A stretch of 55,691 nt of DNA from Gemmatimonadota bacterium (GTDB taxonomy: Bacteria > Gemmatimonadota > Gemmatimonadetes > Palauibacterales > Palauibacteraceae). Shown here one piece after another: positions 1 to 7,069 of the stretch. Numbering within the stretch: position 1 is the stretch's first letter; each line of letters starts with the position of its first letter. The notes under the pieces were generated by a model. The model had not been told where the DNA came from and did not search any database. It saw nothing but the letters and a program-made list of their open reading frames with translations. Made by a program: the position numbers and the translations under genes. The stretch is from positions 1 to 55,691 of the forward strand of contig JAJCZV010000114.1 in assembly GCA_029262175.1 (NCBI GenBank). The letters are read 5' to 3'.

Positions 1-1004
1 AGGTAGCCGTTGCGACCCGGGTGGACGAGACCGGAAATCGTGCGTCCCCCGCGCTCGACATCCATAAGGAGTGGCGTCGAGACTTCGTCCCAATCCCACG
101 ACCCGTTCCAGTGGTACTGGTGGTGGGCGACCAACTCGCCGGTGTCGACTTGAAGCGCGATCACCGAGTTGGTGTAGAGGTTGTCGCCCGGGCGCTGGTC
201 ACCGATCCAGGGGCCGGGGTTTCCGGTGCCCCAGTAGGTGAGACCCAGCTCCGGGTCGAAGTGTCCGGTGATCCACACCGCGGCCCCACCCGTGCGCCAG
301 GACTCGCCCGGCCAGCTGTCATTGCCGGGTTCGCCGGGGGCGGGAACCGTGTGGGTCCGCCACACCTCTTCGCCGGTCTCCGAGTCGAGCGCCACCACGA
401 ACCCGCGGATCCCGAGCTCGCCGCCCGAGACGCCCACCATGATCTTCCCGCGCGCGGCCAGCGGCGCGAGCGTCATGTAGTAGCCGGCGCTGTTGTCGGC
501 CACCGACTCGTCCCAGACCACATCTCCGGTGCGCGCATCCAGCGCCACCACGCGCGCGTCCAGTGTGGCCGTGTAGACCTTGTCGCCGAAGAGCGCCACG
601 CCGCGGTTGGTGTCGTGGTAGGCGACCAACTCCTCGGGTAGCTCGTGTCCGTAGCGCCACACGAGGTCGCCCGTTCGAGCATCGATGGCCAGCACCTGAT
701 TGCCGGGTGTGGTGACGTACATGATGCCGTCGTTGACGATCGGTGGAGACTCGTGGCCTCCGCGGGTGCCCGTCGAGAACGTCCAGACCGGGACGAGTTC
801 TCCGACGTTGGAGGCGTCGATTTGATCGAGAGTGCTGTACCCCCAGCCGCTGTAGTTGCCTCGGTAGGAGAGCCAGTTCTCGGGCTCGGGGTTTTGGAGA
901 CGCGCGTCGGTGACGTCGGGGTAGCTCTGGGCGGACAGCGCAGGCGCCATGAGCCATGCGAGCGAGATCACGAGGGCCGCGGTAATGGGGCGCGTCTGCT
1001 TCAT
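1..1004 (-). CDS. PQQ-dependent alcohol dehydrogenase, C-terminus off the window
   Basis: My own translation of the minus strand from the ATG at 1004 gives an uninterrupted frame to the window edge (about 334 residues of a family usually 550-700 long). It opens with a signal peptide (MKQTRPITAALVISLAW, cut near ALSAQ), so the enzyme is periplasmic. Propeller repeats of the type VLAIDARTGDLVW and VVALDARTGDVVW are typical of quinoprotein dehydrogenases that oxidise alcohols and pass electrons to a cytochrome. SGGELGIRG supplies the usual calcium-binding Glu, and WDWDEV holds the expected catalytic Asp. The vicinal Cys pair found before NRG in methanol dehydrogenase is absent (YHDTNRG here). 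It follows the Rieske gene by 18 bases, so the two are probably one operon. Substrate cannot be told from this fragment. Confidence 0.9.
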   Translation of the reverse strand, partial: MKQTRPITAALVISLAWLMAPALSAQSYPDVTDARLQNPEPENWLSYRGNYSGWGYSTLDQIDASNVGELVPVWTFSTGTRGGHESPPIVNDGIMYVTTPGNQVLAIDARTGDLVWRYGHELPEELVAYHDTNRGVALFGDKVYTATLDARVVALDARTGDVVWDESVADNSAGYYMTLAPLAARGKIMVGVSGGELGIRGFVVALDSETGEEVWRTHTVPAPGEPGNDSWPGESWRTGGAAVWITGHFDPELGLTYWGTGNPGPWIGDQRPGDNLYTNSVIALQVDTGELVAHHQYHWNGSWDWDEVSTPLLMDVERGGRTISGLVHPGRNGY

Positions 1005-1022
1005 AGGTCTTCCGTCCGGTCG

Positions 1023-1733
1023 TTACGGGTTCGTGAGATCTTCGCCTCGGCGCTCACCGCCCACCCTTCCCGTGAATCCTCCCGCGATCAATAGCTGCCC
1101 GTTTTCGATCTTGAGCGGAAGGGCGGCGAGCCGTCTTCGGGCCGGGCCGCTCATGACGCGGCCGTTATCCGCGGGGTCGAACTCGGAGTCGTGGCAGGGG
1201 CAGACGAAGTGGTTCGTGTCTTCGTCCCAGTCTTCGACCTCGCAGCCGGTGTGGGTGCAGATCCCGGAGTAGGCGACGATGCCGTCGGCGGCGTGGGCGG
1301 CGGTTTCTTTGGTCATCCGAGAGGGGTCGAGGCGGACCAGGATCACTTGGTTTAGTCGGGATTCGTTTGCGACGTGGGATGCGTTTGCGTCCATGGGGTA
1401 GGCGAAGATCTGGGGGCCGCCGAGCGTGATGTCATTGGGGGTGATCGGTTGGCCCTCTCGACCGCCAAAGGCGAACGCGAGGCGGTCGCCGGCGGCGGGG
1501 TGCTCATGGTCGGTGGGGGGAACCGCTTCGCCGGAGACACCGGCGTCCGTCCGGTCAGGGCCGGGGGGCTCCGATGTACCTGGGGATGCGGGCTCCGGCA
1601 GACGTCCGCAGGCCTGCAGACCCACGGCCAGACCGATGCCAGCGAGTGTTTTGATGGCTACGCGCCGCTCCAGAGGCTGTGACTCCGGAGGGCCGGCTTC
1701 TTTCGGACGTTGCTCATCTGGCGGGCGACTCAT
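1023..1733 (-). CDS. Rieske [2Fe-2S] lipoprotein
   Basis: Counting from the ATG at 1733 (236 residues; an upstream ATG at 1769 would add 12), a twin-arginine-like stretch (ERRVAIKTLAGIGLA) leads into a lipobox (LQAC, Cys42), so the protein is probably an exported, membrane-anchored lipoprotein. After a Pro-rich linker comes the Rieske domain. CTHTGC gives ligands Cys159 and His161; CPCH gives Cys178 and His181; Cys164 and Cys180 can form the usual disulfide. Such proteins carry electrons to or from periplasmic oxidoreductases. The gene is immediately upstream of the PQQ dehydrogenase, which suggests a shared electron-transfer path; that link is inferred. It is not the cytochrome bc1 Rieske subunit in the usual petABC context, since no cytochrome b gene is nearby. 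Confidence 0.88.
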   Translation of the reverse strand: MSRPPDEQRPKEAGPPESQPLERRVAIKTLAGIGLAVGLQACGRLPEPASPGTSEPPGPDRTDAGVSGEAVPPTDHEHPAAGDRLAFAFGGREGQPITPNDITLGGPQIFAYPMDANASHVANESRLNQVILVRLDPSRMTKETAAHAADGIVAYSGICTHTGCEVEDWDEDTNHFVCPCHDSEFDPADNGRVMSGPARRRLAALPLKIENGQLLIAGGFTGRVGGERRGEDLTNP

Positions 1734-1818
1734 GGCGAGCAACATGGGGGCCGGACAGCGGCGCGCCAATCCTGCGCCGGCTGGCCCGCAGGCACGTCCC
1801 AGGCCATGTTCGGCCTAT

Positions 1819-1909
1819 GCGCCTCGCATGACGGAGCATGAGTTGGATCGGGCGCCGGGGGACCTGACTACGGATCAGGAAGTTGGGGATTCGAATTCTC
1901 CCGGGCGCA
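1819..1909 (+). pseudogene. Degenerate tRNA-Arg(ACG)-like sequence, 3' half intact
   Basis: Positions 1863-1879 fold into a perfect anticodon arm: CCTGA, loop CTACGGA with anticodon ACG at 1870-1872, TCAGG. A five-base variable region leads to a T arm (GGGGA-TTCGAAT-TCTCC, 1885-1901), then an acceptor 3' strand CGGGCGC and discriminator A (1902-1909). The 5' half is wrong for a tRNA. AGTTGGAT (1841-1848) looks like a D-loop, and GCGCCTC (1819-1825) could be a 5' acceptor strand, but about 17 extra bases interrupt the normal spacing. No CCA is encoded. I read it as a damaged tRNA-Arg gene or an attachment-site remnant rather than a working tRNA. Confidence 0.6.
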
Positions 1910-1940
1910 TTGCATAACTGGTTGTAGGACAGTGAGATAC

Positions 1941-1968
1941 GGGGCTTCGATCGGCGGATCGGAGCCCC
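1941..1968 (+). terminator. Strong hairpin after the tRNA-like sequence
   Basis: GGGGCTTCGATC pairs with GATCGGAGCCCC across a GGCG loop: 12 base pairs with one T-G wobble. No T-run follows (ATTGTCGC), so it is a terminator-like hairpin, placed as expected downstream of a tRNA. It also sits beyond the 3' end of the leftward ImmA/IrrE gene and could serve that transcript. Confidence 0.55.
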
Positions 1969-2000
1969 ATTGTCGCTGGTGGACGAGAATGTCGACGCCG

Positions 2001-2768
2001 TCAGTCCCGTTCGACCACCCAGATCACGGACAAGACGCGCCCGAGCCGATGCATGTTGATCGCGCTTTCGTAGACTTCGAGCGCCTGTTCTCTCCCGTCG
2101 AACCAGGCGTGGTTGTCGATCCGCTCTGGGACGCGAGAGTCATCCTCTCCCCGGAGCACGGCAGCCGCGACTGATCCGCCGGGAACCCGGCCCCCGGAGC
2201 TTGGCAGAGCATAACTAAAGTTCCTGGACCAATCTTTCCATTTCAGCCGGCCCGCTTCGGAGCAAACCACGGCGACGGGCTCATGCGTCAGCTTGGCTAA
2301 CCGGATACCGGCTGCCGTGAGAGAGACGTCATATCGCTGTTCGTCCGCCAGCTCCGCGAGAAGCTCGATCGATGGATCGCGATCCCGTATGTCCGATCGA
2401 AATCGAAAGGCCGGCATGAGTAGCTCTGCCGCAAACTCATTCGCGGCACGCTCTCGCTCGCGGCTAACACGAGGGCGCAGGACGTCTCGGTCGGCGCAGG
2501 GAGTGGCTCCATCGTGCCCCGGCAGGCTGAGATGGCCCAGTTCGTGGGCTAGCGTGAAACGGCGCTGGGTGCGCGGTTGGCCCTCCTTGAGGAGGATTCC
2601 GTGGCGGTTACCGACGGAAGTGTAGTACCCGAGGAAACCGTCCAGTGGTATGTCGGCGACCACAACCGAACACCATTTCGCAATCCTGTCGAGGTCGGTC
2701 GGCAATCGTTCGTCGACACCAGCTTGCTCACGGAGGAGTCGTGCGAGCTGGCCGACGCGCGCCATCAC
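2001..2768 (-). CDS. ImmA/IrrE-family metallopeptidase
   Basis: This 255-residue cytosolic protein carries HELGH at residues 75-79, the zinc-binding active site of the COG2856 ImmA/IrrE family, with a downstream acidic helix (AANEFAAELLMP) that supplies the third ligand. Family members cleave or de-repress a partner XRE repressor in mobile elements and phage, or act in stress responses. Here the gene lies 14 bases downstream of an XRE repressor gene in the same direction, the standard ImmR-ImmA arrangement. The C-terminal third, about 100 residues, is family-variable and may sense the inducing signal. Start choice is MMARVG; the second Met is equally possible. Confidence 0.88.
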   Translation of the reverse strand: MMARVGQLARLLREQAGVDERLPTDLDRIAKWCSVVVADIPLDGFLGYYTSVGNRHGILLKEGQPRTQRRFTLAHELGHLSLPGHDGATPCADRDVLRPRVSRERERAANEFAAELLMPAFRFRSDIRDRDPSIELLAELADEQRYDVSLTAAGIRLAKLTHEPVAVVCSEAGRLKWKDWSRNFSYALPSSGGRVPGGSVAAAVLRGEDDSRVPERIDNHAWFDGREQALEVYESAINMHRLGRVLSVIWVVERD

Positions 2769-2782
2769 GCCTATGGCCTCGG

Positions 2783-3133
2783 TCAGTCCTCTCCCTGACC
2801 CTGTTGGGCCAGGAAGTTAACGAAGGCCTGAACCTTCTCTGCGTCGTCCTTGCTGAGTCCCTTTACGTCCCTGAACATGCCCTGTAAAGATGGGTCGAGC
2901 TGCTCCTCTCCGCCGATCCCAATGAGGTCGTTCGGAGTGGTCTTCAGTGCCCCCGCGAGGCGCACGATCGTCGAGAACGTCGGCTCACGAAGGCCGGCCT
3001 CAAGCTGCGAAATCGCAGCGGGCGTCAGCTTGCTCCGCTTTGCCAACTCCGTCTGCGTGAGCCGCTGACGCTCACGGGTCAGTTTCAGCCGTTCTGCAAA
3101 CATCTGCTGCTGACCGTCGGCTCCTTGTTTCAC
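2783..3133 (-). CDS. XRE-family repressor
   Basis: This 116-residue protein has an N-terminal helix-turn-helix of the lambda-repressor/XRE type (roughly residues 16-70: LKLTRERQRLTQTELAKRS, then LTPAAISQLEAGLREPT). The rest is a short helical tail. It is the first gene of a two-gene leftward unit with the ImmA/IrrE protease and is likely its target, controlling itself and possibly the divergent rightward genes. A start at Met11 (MFAERLK) would place the HTH closer to the N-terminus, as is common. The divergent intergenic region (3134-3299) is AT-rich compared with its surroundings, consistent with promoters there. Confidence 0.85.
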   Translation of the reverse strand: MKQGADGQQQMFAERLKLTRERQRLTQTELAKRSKLTPAAISQLEAGLREPTFSTIVRLAGALKTTPNDLIGIGGEEQLDPSLQGMFRDVKGLSKDDAEKVQAFVNFLAQQGQGED

Positions 3134-3299
3134 GAGATTGCGGGACCTTTATCAAAGTGTTATAGTATATCCATGCTCCCCAGAAAGGGGAGTTTTGTCG
3201 CGCTGTACCTTTCACAGAACGGAATATATCAGGGGCTCCTGTGAAAATCCAGAGCGAAAAGGAACAGAACAAGCAAACCTCTAATGAAGGAGAAGCCGA
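3134..3299. promoter_or_regulatory. AT-rich divergent promoter region
   Basis: This stretch separates the leftward XRE gene from the rightward YjzC-like gene. It includes GTTATAGTATATCC near 3160-3175, which offers -10-like hexamers on both strands (TATAGT on plus, TATACT on minus), and a second AT-rich patch near 3221-3229 (GGAATATAT). I see no perfect palindrome, so the repressor operator cannot be placed precisely. Confidence 0.35.
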
Positions 3300-3479
3300 A
3301 TGAGTAGGAAGAAGAAACACGTCCCGGGCGAGGAAGTCCCGCGCTCGGGTCAGTACGAGATCGTTGGGCCGCGAGGTGGCGAGACTGGGGCAGAGCGGAC
3401 CGTGGTCAGGGGTGAACCCTTTCCTCCCACGCCGAAACCAAGTCAGAAGTTCGTGCTGGTGGACCCGACTAAACACTAA
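3300..3479 (+). CDS. YjzC-like small protein
   Basis: This is a 59-residue frame starting at ATG 3300, preceded by GAAGGAG eight bases upstream. It reads MSRKKKHVPGEEVPRSGQYE, then a Gly-rich turn, GEPFPPTPKPSQKFVLVDPTKH at the end. The order PGE-x-P-x-SGQY, then GE-x-FPPT, then a hydrophobic strand, matches the YjzC family of very small basic proteins as I recall it; their function is unknown. It is the first gene rightward of the divergent promoter and precedes a hairpin, so it may be its own transcript. Without the family likeness, the good ribosome site and lack of overlap would still support it as a gene. Confidence 0.65.
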   Translation: MSRKKKHVPGEEVPRSGQYEIVGPRGGETGAERTVVRGEPFPPTPKPSQKFVLVDPTKH

Positions 3480-3482
3480 ACC

Positions 3483-3518
3483 CTCGTTGGTGGGGAAGGG
3501 CTCCCCCCGCCAACGATC
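3483..3518 (+). terminator. Hairpin after the YjzC-like gene
   Basis: TCGTTGG and CCAACGA pair, continuing inward through GGGG/CCCC with one mismatch around an AAGGGCT-type loop. It starts a few bases after the YjzC-like stop codon and ends just before the ribosome site of the next gene. No T-run follows, so termination may be partial. Confidence 0.45.
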
Positions 3519-3534
3519 AGGAGTACATGCCCCA

Positions 3535-4254
3535 ATGACGATCCGAAGAAGAGATTTCTCCAAGTACCTAGTCCACCTGACCAGGGAGTACGAAGGAGCA
3601 GAAGCCCGCGACAATCTGTTGTCCATCCTGTCGGCTGGGATCATCGAAGCTCGGACGCCCTTGGGGAGCGCTGTCAAACGACTCGAGTACCACGGTTGCG
3701 ACACCGAAGAGGCCATGAACGCCCAACGCGTCTGCTGTTTCTCCGAAACGCCGTTAGATGATCTGGGCGGGCTCATTGACCCCGGCGTTTGGCGCCGGAA
3801 CCACTTCCAGCCATATGGAGTCGTCTTTGAACGAGAGACATTGCTGCTGAAGGGAGTCAACCCGGTGTGGTATCTCAACTCCTACAACGCGCCGGGGGTC
3901 AACTTCCCGTGGCTTGTGAAGGGGTTCAACGCGATGGTGGCCGACGTGATCGCGACAGCAGGTGACGACCGCGAGGAGAAGGCTGCGACCTTTCTATCTT
4001 CGCCTCTGTCGGAGTTTGCACCATTCGTCGAAACGATCGGCGTATGGGGCAACACGACCAAGGACTTCTCGTTCGAACGCGAGTGGCGCCATCGAGGAGA
4101 TCTTGAGTTCAAGTTGAGTGAGGTGGCCGCGATTGTGACTCCGGCTCACGACGAGGACGCTGTGCGCAACGATCTGCTAACGGCGGCAGACGCGCAGGAG
4201 ATTGCACACATCGTTTGGCGTCACCTCGATGAGGACGAGGTTCTGGACCCATGA
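3535..4254 (+). CDS. AbiGi-like abortive infection protein
   Basis: This 239-residue protein begins at ATG 3535 with AGGAG 11 bases upstream. The layout is KYLVHLTREYEG near the N-terminus, a helix ending in SILSAGIIEAR, VCCFSETPLDDL, YGVVFERETLLLKGVNPVWYL, and FEREWRHRGDLEF near the C-terminus. This order (FVHFT, ILxxGxxxA, CFSExPL, YGxxF, PVxY, FEREWR) is what I know from AbiGi/PF10899-type proteins and related ADP-ribosyltransferase-like folds of phage resistance loci. It overlaps the next gene by ATGA, so the two are translated together. Which of the pair is the effector is unknown. Family assignment rests on motif order only. Confidence 0.6.
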   Translation: MTIRRRDFSKYLVHLTREYEGAEARDNLLSILSAGIIEARTPLGSAVKRLEYHGCDTEEAMNAQRVCCFSETPLDDLGGLIDPGVWRRNHFQPYGVVFERETLLLKGVNPVWYLNSYNAPGVNFPWLVKGFNAMVADVIATAGDDREEKAATFLSSPLSEFAPFVETIGVWGNTTKDFSFEREWRHRGDLEFKLSEVAAIVTPAHDEDAVRNDLLTAADAQEIAHIVWRHLDEDEVLDP

Positions 4255-4883
4255 GCAAGACCCCCAGTCTGACCGCGAAGGCTGTTTCCGAACTCCTACA
4301 GCTGCCGGCATACGAACAGCTGCGGGTCCTCCACGAGCAGAAGTACCCGCGGAGAAGTCCGCAGATCTTCAAGGCGCCGTATTACGGTCCGGCCGTGAAC
4401 GGTATCCAGGCGTACTACCGGACCAGTGGCGATGCGAAGGCGCTCACCGCCGCGAGAATCAAGGTCGATCAACTAGGTAACGAAACCCGGAGGACCCATA
4501 ACCATCGGATCCTGGATTCCTTCCCTCGAAGCGCGGAGGCGACTCGAAGTTTGCGAGTGCGACCGAAACAGCGATTCCGAACCATGGTGGGCCCGGTGGA
4601 GATACGTCTGGCTGCCGACCTGCTCGCATACGAAGACGGACATCCGCTCGTTATCTACTACAACTGCCGGTCCGCGAAACTCGATGCCGGAGTGGCTCGG
4701 ACGGCGCTCGAGATCGGCCACTACGTCCTGGAAGAGAATGGGGTCGTCCTACCACTGCGACAGATTCAATACGTGGACTTCATGGACGGCCAACGACACT
4801 CGTGGCCACGTCCCCGGAAGACGACCGTTACGAAGCTCGAAAAGAATGCGACCGTGATCGAAGTGCTTTGGAACTCGATCTAG
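4251..4883 (+). CDS. Unknown partner of the AbiGi-like gene, possible degenerate PD-(D/E)XK fold
   Basis: A 210-residue protein of unknown family, translationally coupled to the upstream AbiGi-like gene by an ATGA overlap. The N-terminal 90 residues are basic and Tyr-rich. The C-terminal half shows VEIRLAADLLAYEDGHPLVI, then YYNCRSAKLD, then a helix (ARTALEIGHYVLEENG). That strand-strand-helix order resembles the core of RecB/Cas4-like nucleases (Asp, then D-x-K, then a helix), but the catalytic Lys position reads Asn-Cys, so any nuclease activity is doubtful. No membrane segment or signal peptide. The role as antitoxin or effector partner is inferred from position. Confidence 0.6.
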   Translation: MSKTPSLTAKAVSELLQLPAYEQLRVLHEQKYPRRSPQIFKAPYYGPAVNGIQAYYRTSGDAKALTAARIKVDQLGNETRRTHNHRILDSFPRSAEATRSLRVRPKQRFRTMVGPVEIRLAADLLAYEDGHPLVIYYNCRSAKLDAGVARTALEIGHYVLEENGVVLPLRQIQYVDFMDGQRHSWPRPRKTTVTKLEKNATVIEVLWNSI

Positions 4884-5424
4884 TAGACGAGCCCATCGGG
4901 GCGGGGACGGGGCAGCCTTAGACGAGGTGACGCTCCCCCCAAACAACCACCTGATACCTGTACAGGTGCCCGTTCGGCCCGACTGCTACGCAGTCATCAC
5001 CGAATCCCGACGTAGGACGGGTAGATTCTCGTGCCTTGGCCGATGACTCGAGAGTGCGCGCATGGGTGTTTGACCGAGCTATAGAACTCGAATGGCCTCT
5101 CTTTGGGCCCGGATCAGCCCTCGAAAGCGCTCCGGCTGAGCACCTGACCTACGTTTTGGGTGGGCACCCGCGAGTCGATCTCGGCTCAGATGCTGGCCCG
5201 ACACCGGGCCTCCCTGAGCCGCGGCGGTGTCGATTGCACAAAGATGTCCGCGACGGTGTCGACCCTGTTGGAAGAGGTTAAGCCCAAGCGGCAGCGGGTG
5301 GCGGCCGGCGTACGATGGTCCTCACGCGGCGGACCGCCTACGTTGGGTTGAGAGCGGGTTGAGGGTCGGGTGTACCTTCCTAGAACGATTCCCGCGGGGC
5401 CGTAAGCATGAGGTTCAGAGTCCC
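4884..5424. other. Intergenic stretch, no supported gene
   Basis: 541 bases between the AbiGi-like pair and vsr. Short open frames are present on the plus strand (5036-5281 and 5160-5351), but their composition is not convincing and they have no ribosome sites. An imperfect inverted repeat (CACCTGATAC / CTGTACAGGTG) lies near 4948-4968. It may hold the vsr promoter or the wreck of an older gene. Confidence 0.4.
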
Positions 5425-5859
5425 TTGACGGATATCGTTTCCACGGCAACACGATCGAAGATCATGCGGGCGGTCGGGCAGAAAGATACCCGCCCTGAGA
5501 TTCAAGTGCGCCAGATGCTTCGCCGGTTGGGGGGCCACTACCGGGTGCGAAATCGAGACCTTCCGGGGTCTCCTGACATTGCGAACAGAACTCGTCGCTG
5601 GGCAATCGAGGTCCAGGGCTGTTTCTGGCACGGTCACAGGAACTGTTCGAAAACGAAGTCTGGTCGGACGGAGCGTGTGCCGGCGTCGAACCAGAGCTAC
5701 TGGGGGCCGAAGATCGCCGAGAACCGAGCGAGGGATGCGCGAAAGCTCCTGGAGCTCCGTAACCTCGGCTTCAGTGTCTTGCTTGTGTGGGAGTGCGAGT
5801 TGCGTGACCCTGAAAAAGTGGAGGAGAAACTGAGTCGATTCTTGGTGAAACGTGTCTGA
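5425..5859 (+). CDS. vsr: Very short patch repair endonuclease
   Basis: I place the start at TTG 5425 (144 residues), because the Vsr family begins a few residues before TRSKIMRAVGQKDTRPE; GAGG lies 11 bases upstream. Family landmarks are LPGSPDI with the catalytic Asp (Asp51 in the E. coli enzyme), VQGCFWHGHRNC with the His and Cys residues, and the closing LLVWECEL strand. Vsr nicks at T:G mismatches made when 5-methylcytosine deaminates, so it protects sites methylated by its partner. The stop overlaps the start of the cytosine methyltransferase by 8 bases, the expected partnership. HGH replaces the HHH seen in E. coli. Confidence 0.92.
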   Translation: MTDIVSTATRSKIMRAVGQKDTRPEIQVRQMLRRLGGHYRVRNRDLPGSPDIANRTRRWAIEVQGCFWHGHRNCSKTKSGRTERVPASNQSYWGPKIAENRARDARKLLELRNLGFSVLLVWECELRDPEKVEEKLSRFLVKRV

Positions 5860-7069
5860 TTCGCAGCTTAAGATCGAGCTGCCCCCAGCTCCCGAACCGA
5901 CCGTGGAGACCCCACGGTCATTGAGAACAGCCGGGTTGTTCGCCGGGATCGGGGGCGTCGAGCTCGGGCTTGAGCGTGCGGGGCACGAGACGGCGATGCT
6001 CTGCGAGCTTGACGACCGAGCCAACGACGTGTTAGACGATCGCTTCGAGCGTGTCTCAGAGCGCCAAACCGATGTGCGCGAGTGCGAACTGCCGGCGGGA
6101 ATCGAACTGGTCACCGCCGGCTTTCCGTGTCAGGATCTGTCCCAAGCCGGACGCACGCAGGGCATGCGGGGGAGCGAGTCGAGTTTGGTATCGCATGTCT
6201 TCCGACTACTGGATAGCAACGATGTCCCGTGGGTGCTATTGGAGAACGTCTCGAACATGCTCCGCTTGGATCGCGGAGACGCCATGCGCTACCTGGCCGA
6301 CGAGTTCGAGCATCGGGACTACAAGTGGGCCTATCGGGTGATCGACACCCGTGCGTTTGGGATCCCCCAGCGACGGAAGAGAGTGTTCCTGATTGCGTCA
6401 CGGGTCGCCGATCCAGCCGTGACCTTGTTCGACATGTCCGTTGCCGAGCCCACACCTCTGAACCATGAGGGTCGCCCCGTGGGCTTCTATTGGACGGAGG
6501 GGAATCGAGGGCTTGGATGGGCGGTGGATGCTGTGCCGACGTTAAAGGGCGGCTCAGGAGTGGGTATTCCCTCGCCGCCAGCGATCTGGATGACCGACGA
6601 CAGGATCGTCACACCAGACATTCGGGACGCGGAGCGACTGCAGGGGTTCGAGGCGGACTGGACAGCGGCCGCTGGAGAACGTCAGGGTCGGTTTCGCTGG
6701 AAGCTCGTGGGGAATGCCGTCACGGTGGATGCCGCGGCGTGGGTTGGGAGGGTGATCGCCCGAATCCCCGAACACGGGGAACGACCGTACGGAGCCAAGC
6801 CTCTACCCGTCCAGGGCAGCTGGCCCGTCGCGGCATTCGGGTCTGGTGAGGGGAGGTATTCAGTCGGAGTCTCCGAATGGCCTTCTATTCCCGCGCGGAT
6901 CACTCCGATAGACGAGTTCCTGCAGTACGAGCCGAAGCTCCTATCCGCCCGCGCAACCGCGGGCTTCTACAAACGTCTAATGGCAAGCACCCTCAGACGG
7001 CCAGAAGCATTCGAACGCGCCCTCGAGGGGCAGTTGGAAGCTCTGGAAGCGGCTCCTTTAGCGGTTTAA
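5852..7069 (+). CDS. dcm: DNA (cytosine-5)-methyltransferase
   Basis: This 405-residue protein has the C5-methylase motifs in order. LFAGIGGVELGLERAG is motif I (S-adenosylmethionine binding), GFPCQDLS holds the catalytic Cys (motif IV), LLENV is motif VI, IPQRRKRVFLIA is motif VIII, and KLVGNAV is motif X. The region between VIII and IX is short, so the target-recognition domain is compact; the last 130 residues are an extension beyond motif X. The start is GTG 5852 inside vsr. Its stop overlaps the stop of the convergent endonuclease-like gene by four bases. It may serve that endonuclease, or be the methylase (DruM-like) arm of the Druantia-like operon next door; the sequence does not decide. 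Confidence 0.93.
   Translation: MSDSQLKIELPPAPEPTVETPRSLRTAGLFAGIGGVELGLERAGHETAMLCELDDRANDVLDDRFERVSERQTDVRECELPAGIELVTAGFPCQDLSQAGRTQGMRGSESSLVSHVFRLLDSNDVPWVLLENVSNMLRLDRGDAMRYLADEFEHRDYKWAYRVIDTRAFGIPQRRKRVFLIASRVADPAVTLFDMSVAEPTPLNHEGRPVGFYWTEGNRGLGWAVDAVPTLKGGSGVGIPSPPAIWMTDDRIVTPDIRDAERLQGFEADWTAAAGERQGRFRWKLVGNAVTVDAAAWVGRVIARIPEHGERPYGAKPLPVQGSWPVAAFGSGEGRYSVGVSEWPSIPARITPIDEFLQYEPKLLSARATAGFYKRLMASTLRRPEAFERALEGQLEALEAAPLAV

Noticed and set aside
5036..5351. Two short plus-strand frames before vsr
   Set aside because: Overlapping each other, no ribosome site, no recognisable sequence; possibly remnants but not supportable as genes.
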